Positions 18,723-28,312 of a stretch of 64,000 bases of DNA are shown here, in pieces. The notes beneath the pieces were generated by a model, which searched no databases, was not told the origin of the DNA, and was given only the letters and a program-made list of their open reading frames with translations. The stretch's first letter is position 1. The number at the start of each line of letters is the position of its first letter. This DNA comes from Mycolicibacterium sp. CBMA 247 (GTDB taxonomy: Bacteria > Actinomycetota > Actinomycetes > Mycobacteriales > Mycobacteriaceae). A program made the translations under genes and the position numbers. The DNA lies in assembly GCF_009729095.1 (NCBI RefSeq), contig NZ_VTGX01000001.1:1364001-1428000 (forward strand). The letters run 5' to 3'.

Positions 18723-19999
18723 TCAACAGCCACGATCCGTTGACCGTGTTGAACGGCCAGGACGACCCGGTCTCCCCCGATCCGGCGTTCGCGGCCCGCC
18801 TGCGCGCACGGCTGGAATCTGCCCTCACCCTGCCCACCCACGCCGAAGGAGTTGACATGAGCGGAACCGACACTGCCATCGCCGAACTGAACCAGCCCGC
18901 GGCTGTTCCAGCTCCCCCACGATCCGCTGTTGTGGCCTACCTGACCGTGCCCGACGCCCGCGCCGCGATCGCGTGGTACGTCGACGCGCTCGGGGCCGCG
19001 CAGGTCGGCGAGCCGATCGTGATGGACGACGGCCGCATCGGCCACGCCGAACTCGAGCTCGCCGGCGGCGTGTTCTACCTGGCCGACGAGTACCCAGAGT
19101 TGGGCCTGAAAGCACCGGCACCACAAGCGAATTCGGTGAGCCTGATGCTGAATGTCCTCGACACCGACGCCACACTGGAGCGGGCCCGCACGCTGGGTGC
19201 GCAGGTGCAACGGGAACCGTACGAGAACTACGGCACCCGCAACGCCGCGATCATCGACCCGTCGGGCCACCGCTGGATGCTGTCCGGGCCGGCGACCGGT
19301 GCCGCCACCCCTATCCAGCACGGCGACGTCGGTTACGTCTCGGTCTGGACCCCCGACGCCGAACGCGCCGCTCGGTTCTACGGCCACGTACTGGGCTGGA
19401 CCTACGACCCCGCCACCCGGCAGGTCACCAACACCCGACAGCCCACCGGCATCTTCAGCATCGCCGGTGCCGGAACACTGTTCTGCTGCTACGCGGTGAC
19501 CGATCTGGACGGGGCCCGCCAGGCGATCCTGGCCGGCGGCGGTCAACCCGGCCAGACGCAGGAATTCGACTTCGGCACCGTGCTGGACGCCACCGATCCG
19601 TCCGGCGCGCCGTTCGCGGTGTTCCTGCCCGCGCCGGGCACACCGAGACCAGACCTGAATGGCGCAGGGCCGGGCGAGCTTTCGTACCTCACTTACGAGG
19701 TGCCCGATTCGTCGGCATTCAAGGAGTTCTACAGCCGACTGTTCTTCTGGACCTTCGAACCCGGCCGGGTCAACGACGGTTGGGGTGTGCAGGGCAGCCA
19801 ACCGATGTCGGGTATGGCCGGCGGCGCAGCGAGGACGACGACCGTGCCGATGTGGACAGTCGCCGATATCGATGCCGCGGTCACCCGGGTTGCCGAAGCC
19901 GGCGGCACCGTGCTGCAACAGCCGTCACGGCAGCCCTACGGATTGATGGCCGAGTGCACCGACGATCAGGGTGGCCGGTTCTACCTCGGCCAGTTCTAG
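18719..19999 (+). CDS. Three-domain VOC (glyoxalase-fold) protein coupled to the sigma factor
   Basis: A 426-residue protein with about 45 N-terminal residues (DPVSPDPAFAARLRARLESAL) of unknown fold, then three VOC/glyoxalase-like modules. Module 1 runs at about 60-165 (VVAYLTVPDARAAIAWYVDALGAAQVG to DPSGHRWMLSG). Module 2 spans about 170-280 (VGYVSVWTPDAERAARFYGHVLGW to DPSGAPFAVFLP). Module 3 spans about 290-425 (YLTYEVPDSSAFKEFYSRLFFW to DDQGGRFYLGQF). The GTG at 18719 has a GGGAGGGAGG ribosome binding site and overlaps the sigma stop. An internal ATG at 18857 also has AAGGAG 5 nt upstream and would give a shorter product without the N-terminal region. VOC modules bind metals or small ligands, so a sensory role is possible. 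The gene ends just before a perfect hairpin. Confidence 0.82.
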   Translation: MINSHDPLTVLNGQDDPVSPDPAFAARLRARLESALTLPTHAEGVDMSGTDTAIAELNQPAAVPAPPRSAVVAYLTVPDARAAIAWYVDALGAAQVGEPIVMDDGRIGHAELELAGGVFYLADEYPELGLKAPAPQANSVSLMLNVLDTDATLERARTLGAQVQREPYENYGTRNAAIIDPSGHRWMLSGPATGAATPIQHGDVGYVSVWTPDAERAARFYGHVLGWTYDPATRQVTNTRQPTGIFSIAGAGTLFCCYAVTDLDGARQAILAGGGQPGQTQEFDFGTVLDATDPSGAPFAVFLPAPGTPRPDLNGAGPGELSYLTYEVPDSSAFKEFYSRLFFWTFEPGRVNDGWGVQGSQPMSGMAGGAARTTTVPMWTVADIDAAVTRVAEAGGTVLQQPSRQPYGLMAECTDDQGGRFYLGQF

Positions 20000-20000
20000 A

Positions 20001-20053
20001 GCGATTTGTGGAGTTTTAGCCGCGCCGAGCGCGGCTAAAACTCCACAAATCGC
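20001..20053. terminator. Perfect 25-bp hairpin, bidirectional terminator
   Basis: Arms 20001-20025 and 20029-20053 are exact inverted copies around the 3-nt loop CGA. It fills the gap between the convergent VOC gene (ends 19999) and the flavoprotein gene (ends 20061). T-rich arm segments (GTTTT/AAAAC) lie inside the stem. A bidirectional terminator is the simplest reading. Confidence 0.75.
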
Positions 20054-20060
20054 AGGGTTA

Positions 20061-21248
20061 TCAGCCCAGGACGTCGGAGATGGGGGCGCCTGCGGCGATC
20101 TTGCCGCGGGCCTTCATCACCTTGCCGGGCATTCCGCCGCCGACCACACCGACCACGACACCGTCACGCTCGTAGAAGGCCAGGAACTTGCGGCCGTCGT
20201 CCTCCACCACGTGCACGACATCGTCGGCCTCGGGCTCGCCCAGGCACTGGATCTTGACGTCGTACTGATCGCTCCAGAAGTACGGCACCGACACCACGGG
20301 CGAGGCCTCCTGGCCCAGCATCGCCGGCACCATGGCCCGCGCCTGGTCGGCGACATTGCTCCAATGTTCAACGCGCGCTTGGTCGCCCACGTGATCGCGC
20401 CACGACGCGACATCGCCGATGGCCCACACGCCGGGGGCGCTGGCCCGGCCGAGCTCGTCGCAGACCACGCCGTTGTCGAGCTCGATACCGCTGCCTTCTA
20501 GCCAATCGACGGCCGGATTCGAACCGATGCCGACGACCACGAGATCTGCGTCGAGCTCGGTGCCGTCGCCCAATACGACCTGCTCGACCTTGTCGGCGCC
20601 ACGCACCTCGGTGACCCCGACACCGCAGCGCACGTCGACACCTTCGGCCTGGTGCAGCCGGGTCACCAGGGCCCCGATCTTCTCGCCCAGCACCGAGGCC
20701 AGCGGCGTCGGCTGCGGCTCCACCAGCGCCACCTCGACGCCCAGCTTGCGCAGGCTCGCGGCCACCTCACAGCCGATGAAGCCGGCGCCGACCACCACGG
20801 CGCGCCGGGACTTTCCGGCGTGCTCGCGCAGGGCCATGCTCTCGTCATAGGACCGCAGCACGTGGATGCCGGCCAGATCGCCGAAGGATCGGATGCGCTT
20901 GGGCACCAGCCCGGTGGCGATGATGAGCTCGTCGTAGGCCACCTCGGTGCCATCGGCCAGCTTCAGCGTCTTGGCGGCGGTGTCCACCGACTGCGCCGCA
21001 GAGCCGAGTCGCAACGTGATGTCGTTCTCGGCGTAGAACTCGGCCGGCTTAAGCGTGACGTCGTCAGTCTCGGCGCGCAGCACTTCCTTGGACAGCGGTG
21101 GCCGGTCGTAGGGCAGATGATCCTCATCGCTGACGATCGTGATGGGCCCGGTGTACTCCGACCGGCGCAGCTGTTCGGCCGTCCGGGCCGCAGCCAAGCC
21201 GCCGCCGACGACGACGATGCCCGCCGCTGATCCCGTAGAAGTAGTCAC
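20061..21248 (-). CDS. FAD-dependent ferredoxin/rubredoxin reductase-type oxidoreductase
   Basis: A 395-residue pyridine-nucleotide-disulfide-type flavoprotein. The FAD-binding motif VVVGGGLAAARTAEQLR is at residue 11, the NAD(P)-binding motif VVVGAGFIGCEVAASL at about 150, and the second FAD motif GVWAIGDVASW at about 280. The C-terminal reductase domain has YFWSDQYDVKIQCLG. Such proteins deliver electrons from NAD(P)H to ferredoxins serving P450s or Rieske oxygenases. It occupies the place of Rv0688 as I recall that map. There is no ferredoxin gene beside it. The P450 at 8976 is a plausible but unproven client. Confidence 0.88.
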   Translation of the reverse strand: MTTSTGSAAGIVVVGGGLAAARTAEQLRRSEYTGPITIVSDEDHLPYDRPPLSKEVLRAETDDVTLKPAEFYAENDITLRLGSAAQSVDTAAKTLKLADGTEVAYDELIIATGLVPKRIRSFGDLAGIHVLRSYDESMALREHAGKSRRAVVVGAGFIGCEVAASLRKLGVEVALVEPQPTPLASVLGEKIGALVTRLHQAEGVDVRCGVGVTEVRGADKVEQVVLGDGTELDADLVVVGIGSNPAVDWLEGSGIELDNGVVCDELGRASAPGVWAIGDVASWRDHVGDQARVEHWSNVADQARAMVPAMLGQEASPVVSVPYFWSDQYDVKIQCLGEPEADDVVHVVEDDGRKFLAFYERDGVVVGVVGGGMPGKVMKARGKIAAGAPISDVLG

Positions 21249-21331
21249 GTGGGGTTTTTACACGATCACGGTTAAGCGTTGTGCGTCACCCTACGTTTGC
21301 GCAGGCCGCTGGCTCACATCACGACCTCACG

Positions 21332-21808
21332 TCACGACCGGCCCCGCTCGATGATGTTGGACAGCACCACGATGCTCTCGCTGCGCTCGATACGAGCCGT
21401 TGAGCGGATGCGTTCCAGGGCTTCCTCGAGGTGACGCATATCGCGGGCCAGCACGTGCAGGATGGCGTCGGCAGTACCGGTCACCGTTGCCGCACTGACA
21501 ACTTCCGGGATGTCGACCCAGGCCGCGCGCAATTGGTCTGGGGCAATGGTGCCCTGACAGAACACCTGCACATACGCCTCGGTGCGCCAGCCGAGGACAT
21601 TGCGGTCGACCACGGTGGTGAAACCCCGGATCACCCCGTCGGCGACCATGCGGTCCACCCGCCGCTTCACCGCAGGCGCCGACAGATTCACGCGCTGCCC
21701 GATCTCGGCGAATGTCGCCCTCGCGTGCTCGGTGAGTTCGGCCAGAATCCGCTCGTCGGTGTCGTCCAGACGCTCCACATCGACCTCCACGCAACAAACC
21801 GTCACCAT
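21332..21808 (-). CDS. Lrp/AsnC family transcriptional regulator
   Basis: A 158-residue Lrp/AsnC-type regulator. The N-terminal HTH is LDDTDERILAELTEHARATFAEIGQRVNLSAPAVKRRVDRMVADGVIRGF, followed by the RAM/AsnC ligand domain (VFCQGTIAPDQLRAAWVDIPEVVSAATVTGTADAILHV). It is divergent from the DDAH gene and very likely controls the arginine-catabolic genes to its right. I chose the ATG at 21806-21808; further in-frame start codons exist upstream to 21880 but would run into the DDAH promoter. The corresponding M. tuberculosis region also pairs an AsnC-type gene with DDAH-roc genes, as I recall. Confidence 0.9.
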   Translation of the reverse strand: MVTVCCVEVDVERLDDTDERILAELTEHARATFAEIGQRVNLSAPAVKRRVDRMVADGVIRGFTTVVDRNVLGWRTEAYVQVFCQGTIAPDQLRAAWVDIPEVVSAATVTGTADAILHVLARDMRHLEEALERIRSTARIERSESIVVLSNIIERGRS

Positions 21809-21865
21809 CGCACGATTCACGCAATATATCCCTGCTTGATACGCAACAAGAAGCGATTGATTGCG
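21789..21865. promoter_or_regulatory. Repeated ACGCAA elements at the lrp-ddaH divergent promoter
   Basis: ACGCAACAA at 21789-21797, ACGCAATAT at 21819-21827 and ACGCAACAA at 21841-21849, plus the inverted ATTGCG at 21860-21865. Multiple spaced copies around a divergent promoter suit the octameric binding of Lrp-type regulators. The first copy lies inside the start of the lrp gene, consistent with autoregulation. Confidence 0.45.
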
Positions 21866-21891
21866 CCACTGCGGGTTCATATCGTCGAATC

Positions 21892-22758
21892 ATGACAATT
21901 TCCGGCGAAGTCATGCCCGACGCCATGCCCAAAGCCCGCGGCGCGGCGTCGCGCACACGGACCGCGGCGACCCGCCACTACGCCATGACCGCTCCGGAGT
22001 ACTTCACCGTCGAATACGCCATCAACCCGTGGATGGACACCTCCACCCCCGTGGACACCGCGCTCGCGCTGGCCCAGTGGGACGCGCTGCGTGGGGTGTA
22101 CGCCGACCTCGGTCACACCGTCGAACTCGTGACACCGCGCAATGGTCTGCCCGACATGGTGTACGCCGCCAATGGCGGTTTCGTGGTGGGAGACACTGCC
22201 GTGGTGGCACGTTTCGCCTACCCGCAACGGGCGGCTGAGGCCGACGCCTACGCCGAGTGGATGAGCGCTCACGGCTACCGGCCGGTGCACACCGAACACG
22301 TCAACGAGGGCCAGGGTGATCTGCTCCTCGTCGGGTCGAACCTGTTGGCCGGATACGGTTTTCGCACCGATCGACGCGCGCACGACGAGATCGCTGCCGC
22401 CACCGGCCTGGCCGTGACCAGCCTGGAACTCGTCGACCCGCGCTTCTATCACCTCGACACCGCGCTGGCCGTGCTCGACGACTCGACCATCGCCTACTAT
22501 CCCCCGGCCTTCAGCGCCGATGCCCGTCGGCGCCTCGCCGAACTGTTCGGCGAGGCCATCGAAGTGAGTTCGGCCGACGCCTATGTCCTTGGCCTCAACG
22601 TGGTCTCCGACGGCCGGCACGTGGTGATGCCCTCGGCCGCCACCGGATTCGCCGACCAACTTCGCCGGGCCGGGTTCGAACCGATCGGTGTCGATCTCTC
22701 CGAACTCCTCAAAGGCGGCGGATCCGTCAAATGCTGCACCCTCGAGCTGCATCGATGA
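21892..22758 (+). CDS. Dimethylarginine dimethylaminohydrolase (DDAH)
   Basis: A 288-residue guanidino-modifying enzyme that should hydrolyse N-omega-methylated arginines to citrulline plus methylamines. Typical segments are YAINPWMDTSTPVD near the N-terminus, LPDMVYAANGGFVVGD, the catalytic histidine in DPRFYHLDTALAVL and the nucleophilic cysteine in GGGSVKCCTLELHR at the C-terminus. The ATG at 21892 begins about 30 residues before the conserved domain. The stop overlaps the rocD start by 4 nt. Coupling with ornithine aminotransferase and a permease suggests use of arginine-like compounds as nitrogen source. Confidence 0.9.
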   Translation: MTISGEVMPDAMPKARGAASRTRTAATRHYAMTAPEYFTVEYAINPWMDTSTPVDTALALAQWDALRGVYADLGHTVELVTPRNGLPDMVYAANGGFVVGDTAVVARFAYPQRAAEADAYAEWMSAHGYRPVHTEHVNEGQGDLLLVGSNLLAGYGFRTDRRAHDEIAAATGLAVTSLELVDPRFYHLDTALAVLDDSTIAYYPPAFSADARRRLAELFGEAIEVSSADAYVLGLNVVSDGRHVVMPSAATGFADQLRRAGFEPIGVDLSELLKGGGSVKCCTLELHR

Positions 22759-24005
22759 CCATGCTGGACAGTGTGGACAATCAGGCCACACCGGATACGG
22801 CGACTGCCGCGGCGATCGCGCTCGACGATCGCTATGTGGCCCACAACTACTCACCACTCCCGGTGGTCGCGGCCAGCGCCGACGGAGCCTGGATCACCGA
22901 CGTGACCGGCCGGCGTTACCTGGATTGCCTGGCCGCATATTCAGCAGTGAACTTCGGTCACCGCAATCCCGAGATCATCGCGGCCGCGCACGCCCAACTG
23001 GACCGGCTGACTTTGGTGAGCCGCGCCTTTCACTCCGACCGGCTGGGTCCGTTCGCCGAGGCGTTGGCCGAATTGTGCGGCAAAGACATGGTGCTGCCCA
23101 TGAATAGCGGCGCCGAGGCCGTGGAGAGCGGCATCAAGGTGGCCCGCAAATGGAGTGCCGATGTCAAGGGCGTGACGCCCGGCGAGGCCAATATCGTGGT
23201 GGCACACAATAACTTCCACGGTCGTACCACCACGATCATCAGCTTCTCCGACGACGAGTCCGCGCGCCGCGGCTTCGGGCCCTACACACCCGGGTTCCGG
23301 TCGGTGCCCTTCGGGGATCATCGGGCAACCGAAGACGCGATCGACGCGAACACCGCCGCGGTGCTGATCGAGCCGATCCAGGGCGAAGCAGGCGTCATCG
23401 TGCCGCCCGCCGACTTCCTGCCCCGGGTTCGCGAAATCTGCACCCGGAACAACGTGCTGATGATCGCCGACGAGATCCAGTCCGGCCTGGCCCGCACCGG
23501 GCGGACCTTTGCCTGCGAACACTGGGGCGTGGTTCCCGATGTCTATCTGCTCGGCAAGGCGCTGGGGGGCGGCGTGGTGCCGCTGTCGACGGTGGTGGCC
23601 GACCGCGACGTGCTTGGCGTGCTGCACCCCGGCGAACACGGCTCCACTTTTGGCGGCAACCCGCTGGCGTCGGCCATCGGCACCACCGTGGTGAGGATGC
23701 TGAGCCGCGGCGAATTCCAGCTCCGTTCAAGTGAACTCGGAACTCACCTACACGAACGGCTGACCGGGTTGATCGGCCACGGTGTGACGGCCGTGCGGGG
23801 CATAGGCCTGTGGGCGGGGGTCGACATCGACCCGGATCTGGGCACCGGCAAGCAGCTCGGCCTGGCCCTGGCCGAACGGGGCGTGCTGGTCAAGGACACC
23901 AACGGCTCGACCTTGCGGTTCGCCCCACCCCTGGTGGTGACCGCCGACGAGCTCGACTGGGCCGTTGACCAATTCGCCGACGCCCTGGCCGAGGCGCGCC
24001 GATAA
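22755..24005 (+). CDS. rocD: Ornithine aminotransferase RocD
   Basis: A 416-residue class III PLP aminotransferase converting ornithine to glutamate semialdehyde. The PLP lysine is in VYLLGKALGGGVVP, the cofactor aspartate in LMIADEIQSGLARTG, and the small domain follows GSTFGGNPLASAIG. MNSGAEAVESGIKVARKW is a strong ornithine-aminotransferase block. The ATG at 22755 overlaps the DDAH stop (ATGA), and the longer open frame to 22731 is rejected. The gene is intact and uninterrupted, whereas M. tuberculosis annotations carry it as split rocD1/rocD2 (recalled). Confidence 0.93.
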   Translation: MTMLDSVDNQATPDTATAAAIALDDRYVAHNYSPLPVVAASADGAWITDVTGRRYLDCLAAYSAVNFGHRNPEIIAAAHAQLDRLTLVSRAFHSDRLGPFAEALAELCGKDMVLPMNSGAEAVESGIKVARKWSADVKGVTPGEANIVVAHNNFHGRTTTIISFSDDESARRGFGPYTPGFRSVPFGDHRATEDAIDANTAAVLIEPIQGEAGVIVPPADFLPRVREICTRNNVLMIADEIQSGLARTGRTFACEHWGVVPDVYLLGKALGGGVVPLSTVVADRDVLGVLHPGEHGSTFGGNPLASAIGTTVVRMLSRGEFQLRSSELGTHLHERLTGLIGHGVTAVRGIGLWAGVDIDPDLGTGKQLGLALAERGVLVKDTNGSTLRFAPPLVVTADELDWAVDQFADALAEARR

Positions 24006-24032
24006 TCGGTTGATCGGCAGCAAGGAGGCACT

Positions 24033-25541
24033 ATGTCCGCCCCAGCCAGCAACCTGACCAGCCAGATGTTACGGCGAAGACCGGTCATCGGAGCTCCGGT
24101 CGCCCACGGTGCGTCCGACCACCTCCGACGAAGTATCGGCACGTTCCAGCTGACCATGTTCGGTGTCGGGGCCACCGTCGGCACCGGCATCTTCATCGTG
24201 CTGCAGCACGCAGTACCCAAAGCTGGCCCCGCGGTACTGGTGTCGTTCGTGGTGGCCGGTATCGCTGCCGGGTTGTCGGCGATCTGCTACGCGGAAATGG
24301 CGGCGGCCGTACCGGTTTCGGGTTCCACCTACTCCTACGCCTACACCACCATGGGCGAGTTCATCGCGATGGGTGTCGCGGCCTGTCTGCTGCTCGAATA
24401 CGGCGTCTCCATGTCGGCCACCGCGGTCGGCTGGAGCGGATACCTCAACAAGCTGCTGGAGAACCTGTTCGGCCGGCGCTTGCCTCACGCGCTCTCCGCT
24501 GCACCCTGGGGCGACGACCCGGGCATCATCAACCTGCCCGCGACAGTCCTGATCGTCATGTGCGCACTCCTGCTGATCCGCGGCGCCAGCGAGTCCGCGG
24601 CGGTCAACACCGTCATGGTGATCCTCAAGCTGTGCGTGCTGGGCATGTTCGTGGCCATCGCGTTCACCGCATTCACCACCGATCATTTCGCCGGATTCTG
24701 GGACAAAGGATTCAGCGGGATCACCGCCGCCGCCAGTACCATCTTCTTCACGTTCATCGGCCTGGACGCGGTGTCCACCGCCGGCGACGAGGTGAAGAAC
24801 CCGCAGAAGACCATGCCGCGGGCGATCCTCGGGGCACTGGTGGTCGTCACCAGCATCTACATCCTGGTCGCATTCGCCGGGCTCGGCACCCAATCCGCCG
24901 ACGAATTCGGTTCCGACCAACAATCGGAAGCCGGATTGTCGGTGATGCTCGCCAACATCCTGCACGGCCAGACCTGGGCCAGCACGATTCTCGCTGCGGG
25001 CGCCGTCATTTCGATCTTCTCGGTGACCTTGGTGGTGATGTACGGCCAGACCCGCATCCTGTTCGCCATGGGCCGCGACGGTCTGCTGCCGCCGATGTTC
25101 GCAAAGGTCAACCCGCGCACCATGACTCCGGTGAACAACACCATCGTCGTCGCGGCGGTGACCGGCACCCTGGCGGGGTTCGTGCCGCTGGACTATCTGT
25201 GGGATCTGGTGTCGATCGGCACCCTGGTGGCATTCATCGTGGTGTCGATCGGCGTGATCATCCTGCGGGTGCGAGAACCGGACCTGCCGCGGGCCTTCAA
25301 AGTTCCCGGCTACCCGGTGACACCGGTCCTTTCCGTGATGGCCTGTCTGTTCGTGCTCTACGGCCTGCCGCGCATCACCTGGCTGTGGTTCAGCCTGTGG
25401 GTCGCCCTGGTGCTGGCGTTCTACCTGCTGTGGAGCCGGCATCACAGTGCGCTCAACGACGGCGGCGACGGTTACATCCCGGGCGCGGCGGCCGGCGAGG
25501 ACGATGTGATGACCACGCCCGGAGCCGGTGAGACCCGATGA
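24033..25541 (+). CDS. rocE: APC-family amino acid permease (RocE-like)
   Basis: A 502-residue cationic amino acid transporter-type permease with about 12 to 14 membrane segments. The first membrane segment has the family's GVGATVGTGIFIVLQHAV glycine-rich motif. AAVPVSGSTYSYAYTTMGE and FFTFIGLDAVSTAGDEVKNPQKTMPRAI are hallmark loops of the basic amino acid APC group. An AAGGAGG-type ribosome binding site (24021-24027) precedes the ATG. Placement after DDAH and rocD points to uptake of arginine, ornithine or methylarginines. It overlaps the Usp gene by 4 nt. Confidence 0.88.
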   Translation: MSAPASNLTSQMLRRRPVIGAPVAHGASDHLRRSIGTFQLTMFGVGATVGTGIFIVLQHAVPKAGPAVLVSFVVAGIAAGLSAICYAEMAAAVPVSGSTYSYAYTTMGEFIAMGVAACLLLEYGVSMSATAVGWSGYLNKLLENLFGRRLPHALSAAPWGDDPGIINLPATVLIVMCALLLIRGASESAAVNTVMVILKLCVLGMFVAIAFTAFTTDHFAGFWDKGFSGITAAASTIFFTFIGLDAVSTAGDEVKNPQKTMPRAILGALVVVTSIYILVAFAGLGTQSADEFGSDQQSEAGLSVMLANILHGQTWASTILAAGAVISIFSVTLVVMYGQTRILFAMGRDGLLPPMFAKVNPRTMTPVNNTIVVAAVTGTLAGFVPLDYLWDLVSIGTLVAFIVVSIGVIILRVREPDLPRAFKVPGYPVTPVLSVMACLFVLYGLPRITWLWFSLWVALVLAFYLLWSRHHSALNDGGDGYIPGAAAGEDDVMTTPGAGETR

Positions 25542-26419
25542 CCGTCGTCGTCGGATACCTCGCCGGTAAGGGCGGGGCGGCGGCGCTGCACCTCGGGGTC
25601 GGCGCGGCCCGAACGCTGAACACCTCGTTGGCGGTGGCCACCGTTGTCCCGCGTCCGTGGCTGAACCCGTCACCGGCCCGCGTCGACGCCGAATATGCGC
25701 AGTACGCAGCGCAATTGGCGGCATCCTCGGCCGAACAGGCACGGCAGCATGTGTCGGCGCTCGACGACCGCCTCGATGTCAGTTTCCACAAGTACGCGCA
25801 CCGCTCGGTCTCCGGCGGCCTCCTGGAAGCTGTCGATGTGCTCGATGCCGAGTTGCTCGTACTCGGCTCGGCATCCGACGGCCAGTTGGGCCAGGTGGTG
25901 GTGGGCTCGACCGCGGATCGGCTGTTGCATTCGTGCCCGGTTCCGCTCGCGATCGGACCGCGTGGCTATCGCCGACCGAAATCCGGTGCGCTGGTTCGCA
26001 TCACGTGCGCCTACCCCGGATCCGCCGAAGCGGTGGCGGTGGTTCGGCAGGTGGCCGACCTGAGCCATCGGCTGGATACGCCGATGCGCGTAGTGACCTT
26101 TGCGGTGCGTGGACGCAATATGTACCCGCCGACCGTCGGGCTGCATGCCGAGGACGCGATCCTGCAGGGGTGGGCGAAGCAGGCCCAGCAGGCACTCACC
26201 CGATTGAAAGACGACAAGGTGATCCGCGATGACGTGGATCTGCAGGTCGTCACCGGCAACGACTGGAGCGAGGCGCTCGATGCCACCGACTGGCTCGACG
26301 GCGAGATCCTGGCGATCGGCACAACGCCTGGCGGCGCGGTCGCCCGGGTATTCCTGGGCTCGCACGGATCAAAGATCCTGCGGCACAGCCCGGTTCCCGT
26401 GCTCGTCCTGCCGGGTTGA
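25538..26419 (+). CDS. Tandem universal stress protein
   Basis: A 293-residue protein with two Usp domains (about 1-140 and 150-292). Each ends in an ATP-loop-like motif: GQLGQVVVGSTADRLLHSCPVPLAI in the first, and TPGGAVARVFLGSHGSKILRHSPVPVLVLPG in the second. Start codon and rocE stop overlap (ATGA), so it is translationally coupled to the permease. Usp domains joined to APC transporters are often thought to modulate transport; here they are separate but coupled polypeptides. It converges on the SDR gene with a 14-bp gap. Confidence 0.88.
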   Translation: MTVVVGYLAGKGGAAALHLGVGAARTLNTSLAVATVVPRPWLNPSPARVDAEYAQYAAQLAASSAEQARQHVSALDDRLDVSFHKYAHRSVSGGLLEAVDVLDAELLVLGSASDGQLGQVVVGSTADRLLHSCPVPLAIGPRGYRRPKSGALVRITCAYPGSAEAVAVVRQVADLSHRLDTPMRVVTFAVRGRNMYPPTVGLHAEDAILQGWAKQAQQALTRLKDDKVIRDDVDLQVVTGNDWSEALDATDWLDGEILAIGTTPGGAVARVFLGSHGSKILRHSPVPVLVLPG

Positions 26420-26433
26420 CCGCGCCGGAGACG

Positions 26434-27360
<927 letters not shown>

Positions 27361-27422
27361 TCAATGGGATCACGGATGATCGGGCAGGTCATGCAGTGCC
27401 CGGGGGTTGCCCCAGAACCAGA

Positions 27423-28256
27423 TCAGAGTTCGGTGATGATCTGCTGTCGTTTCGCCGCGTACTCGTCCTCGCTGACCGCACCTGTCGCGCGCAGGGTTTC
27501 CAACTCCTGAAGGCGCTGCGCGGTCGACGGTGCCGGCGGGGCGAGGAACGGCGCGGACGGCGCAGGTGTGGGCGCCGACGGGGTCGGTGCCTGCTGAGCT
27601 GCCGCGCGTCGCACCACGGTCTGGACCTGCTCACGGACAGCGGGATTGGCTCGCAGGTCGACCAGGTTGTTGATGCCGATCCCGTGCGCCTTGAGGATCT
27701 GCAGGATCTCCATCAACGGACCGGACTGACCCGTCAGGTCGTACGTCTTGTTCTCCTCGGCGAGGGTGAACGTCGCCGGCATCAGACCGCTGACCAGACT
27801 GCTTCTCTCCCAGTCGATCTGGTACTCGTTGGTGGTCGGATCAACCAGAGCGACCAACTTGCGGTTGGTGATCATCGGCAGCCGCGAGACCGAGGCAAGG
27901 ACCCGGTCCTGACTGGCGAACGGGGCGATGCCGGGGCCCGAGATCTGCAGATCCAGCTTCACCAAGGGCTGCTCGTTGATGCGGGTACCGGTCTCGTGGA
28001 TCCCGGTGACCTGGGCCAACGCCAGCGCGCCGACCTGTTCGAGCTTCTGGTTGCGCGCCGCCGACTTCGACCCGGCGGCGGTGATCCCCAGCGCGAGCAA
28101 GACATCGATCGCGGTGATCAGCAGACCCGTCCAGAACATCCACTTCATCATCGGATCGCCGCCGCTGACGAAGTAGATCGTCAGAAAGATCGGGCCGACG
28201 ATGCCACACATCAGCACGAAGGCCTGAATGCGCACGTACCGCCAGAATGTGGACAT
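27423..28256 (-). CDS. Membrane protein with C-terminal SHOCT domain
   Basis: A 277-residue protein. Two membrane segments lie within the first 65 residues (VRIQAFVLMCGIVGPIFLTIYFV and MMKWMFWTGLLITAIDVLLALGI). A soluble part of about 150 residues containing KLDLQISGPGI and LVALVDPTTNEYQIDWE follows, then a Pro/Ala-rich linker and a terminal SHOCT motif (RLQELETLRATGAVSEDEYAAKRQQII). SHOCT tails are small oligomerisation or recognition elements. The start is the ATG at 28254-28256; ten residues upstream are also open. Function is unknown. Confidence 0.75.
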   Translation of the reverse strand: MSTFWRYVRIQAFVLMCGIVGPIFLTIYFVSGGDPMMKWMFWTGLLITAIDVLLALGITAAGSKSAARNQKLEQVGALALAQVTGIHETGTRINEQPLVKLDLQISGPGIAPFASQDRVLASVSRLPMITNRKLVALVDPTTNEYQIDWERSSLVSGLMPATFTLAEENKTYDLTGQSGPLMEILQILKAHGIGINNLVDLRANPAVREQVQTVVRRAAAQQAPTPSAPTPAPSAPFLAPPAPSTAQRLQELETLRATGAVSEDEYAAKRQQIITEL

Positions 28257-28312
28257 CACACGCTCCCGTCGTCGGCTGGGCGCCATCAGAGTAGCGTCCT
28301 GGGCCGCCGCGG

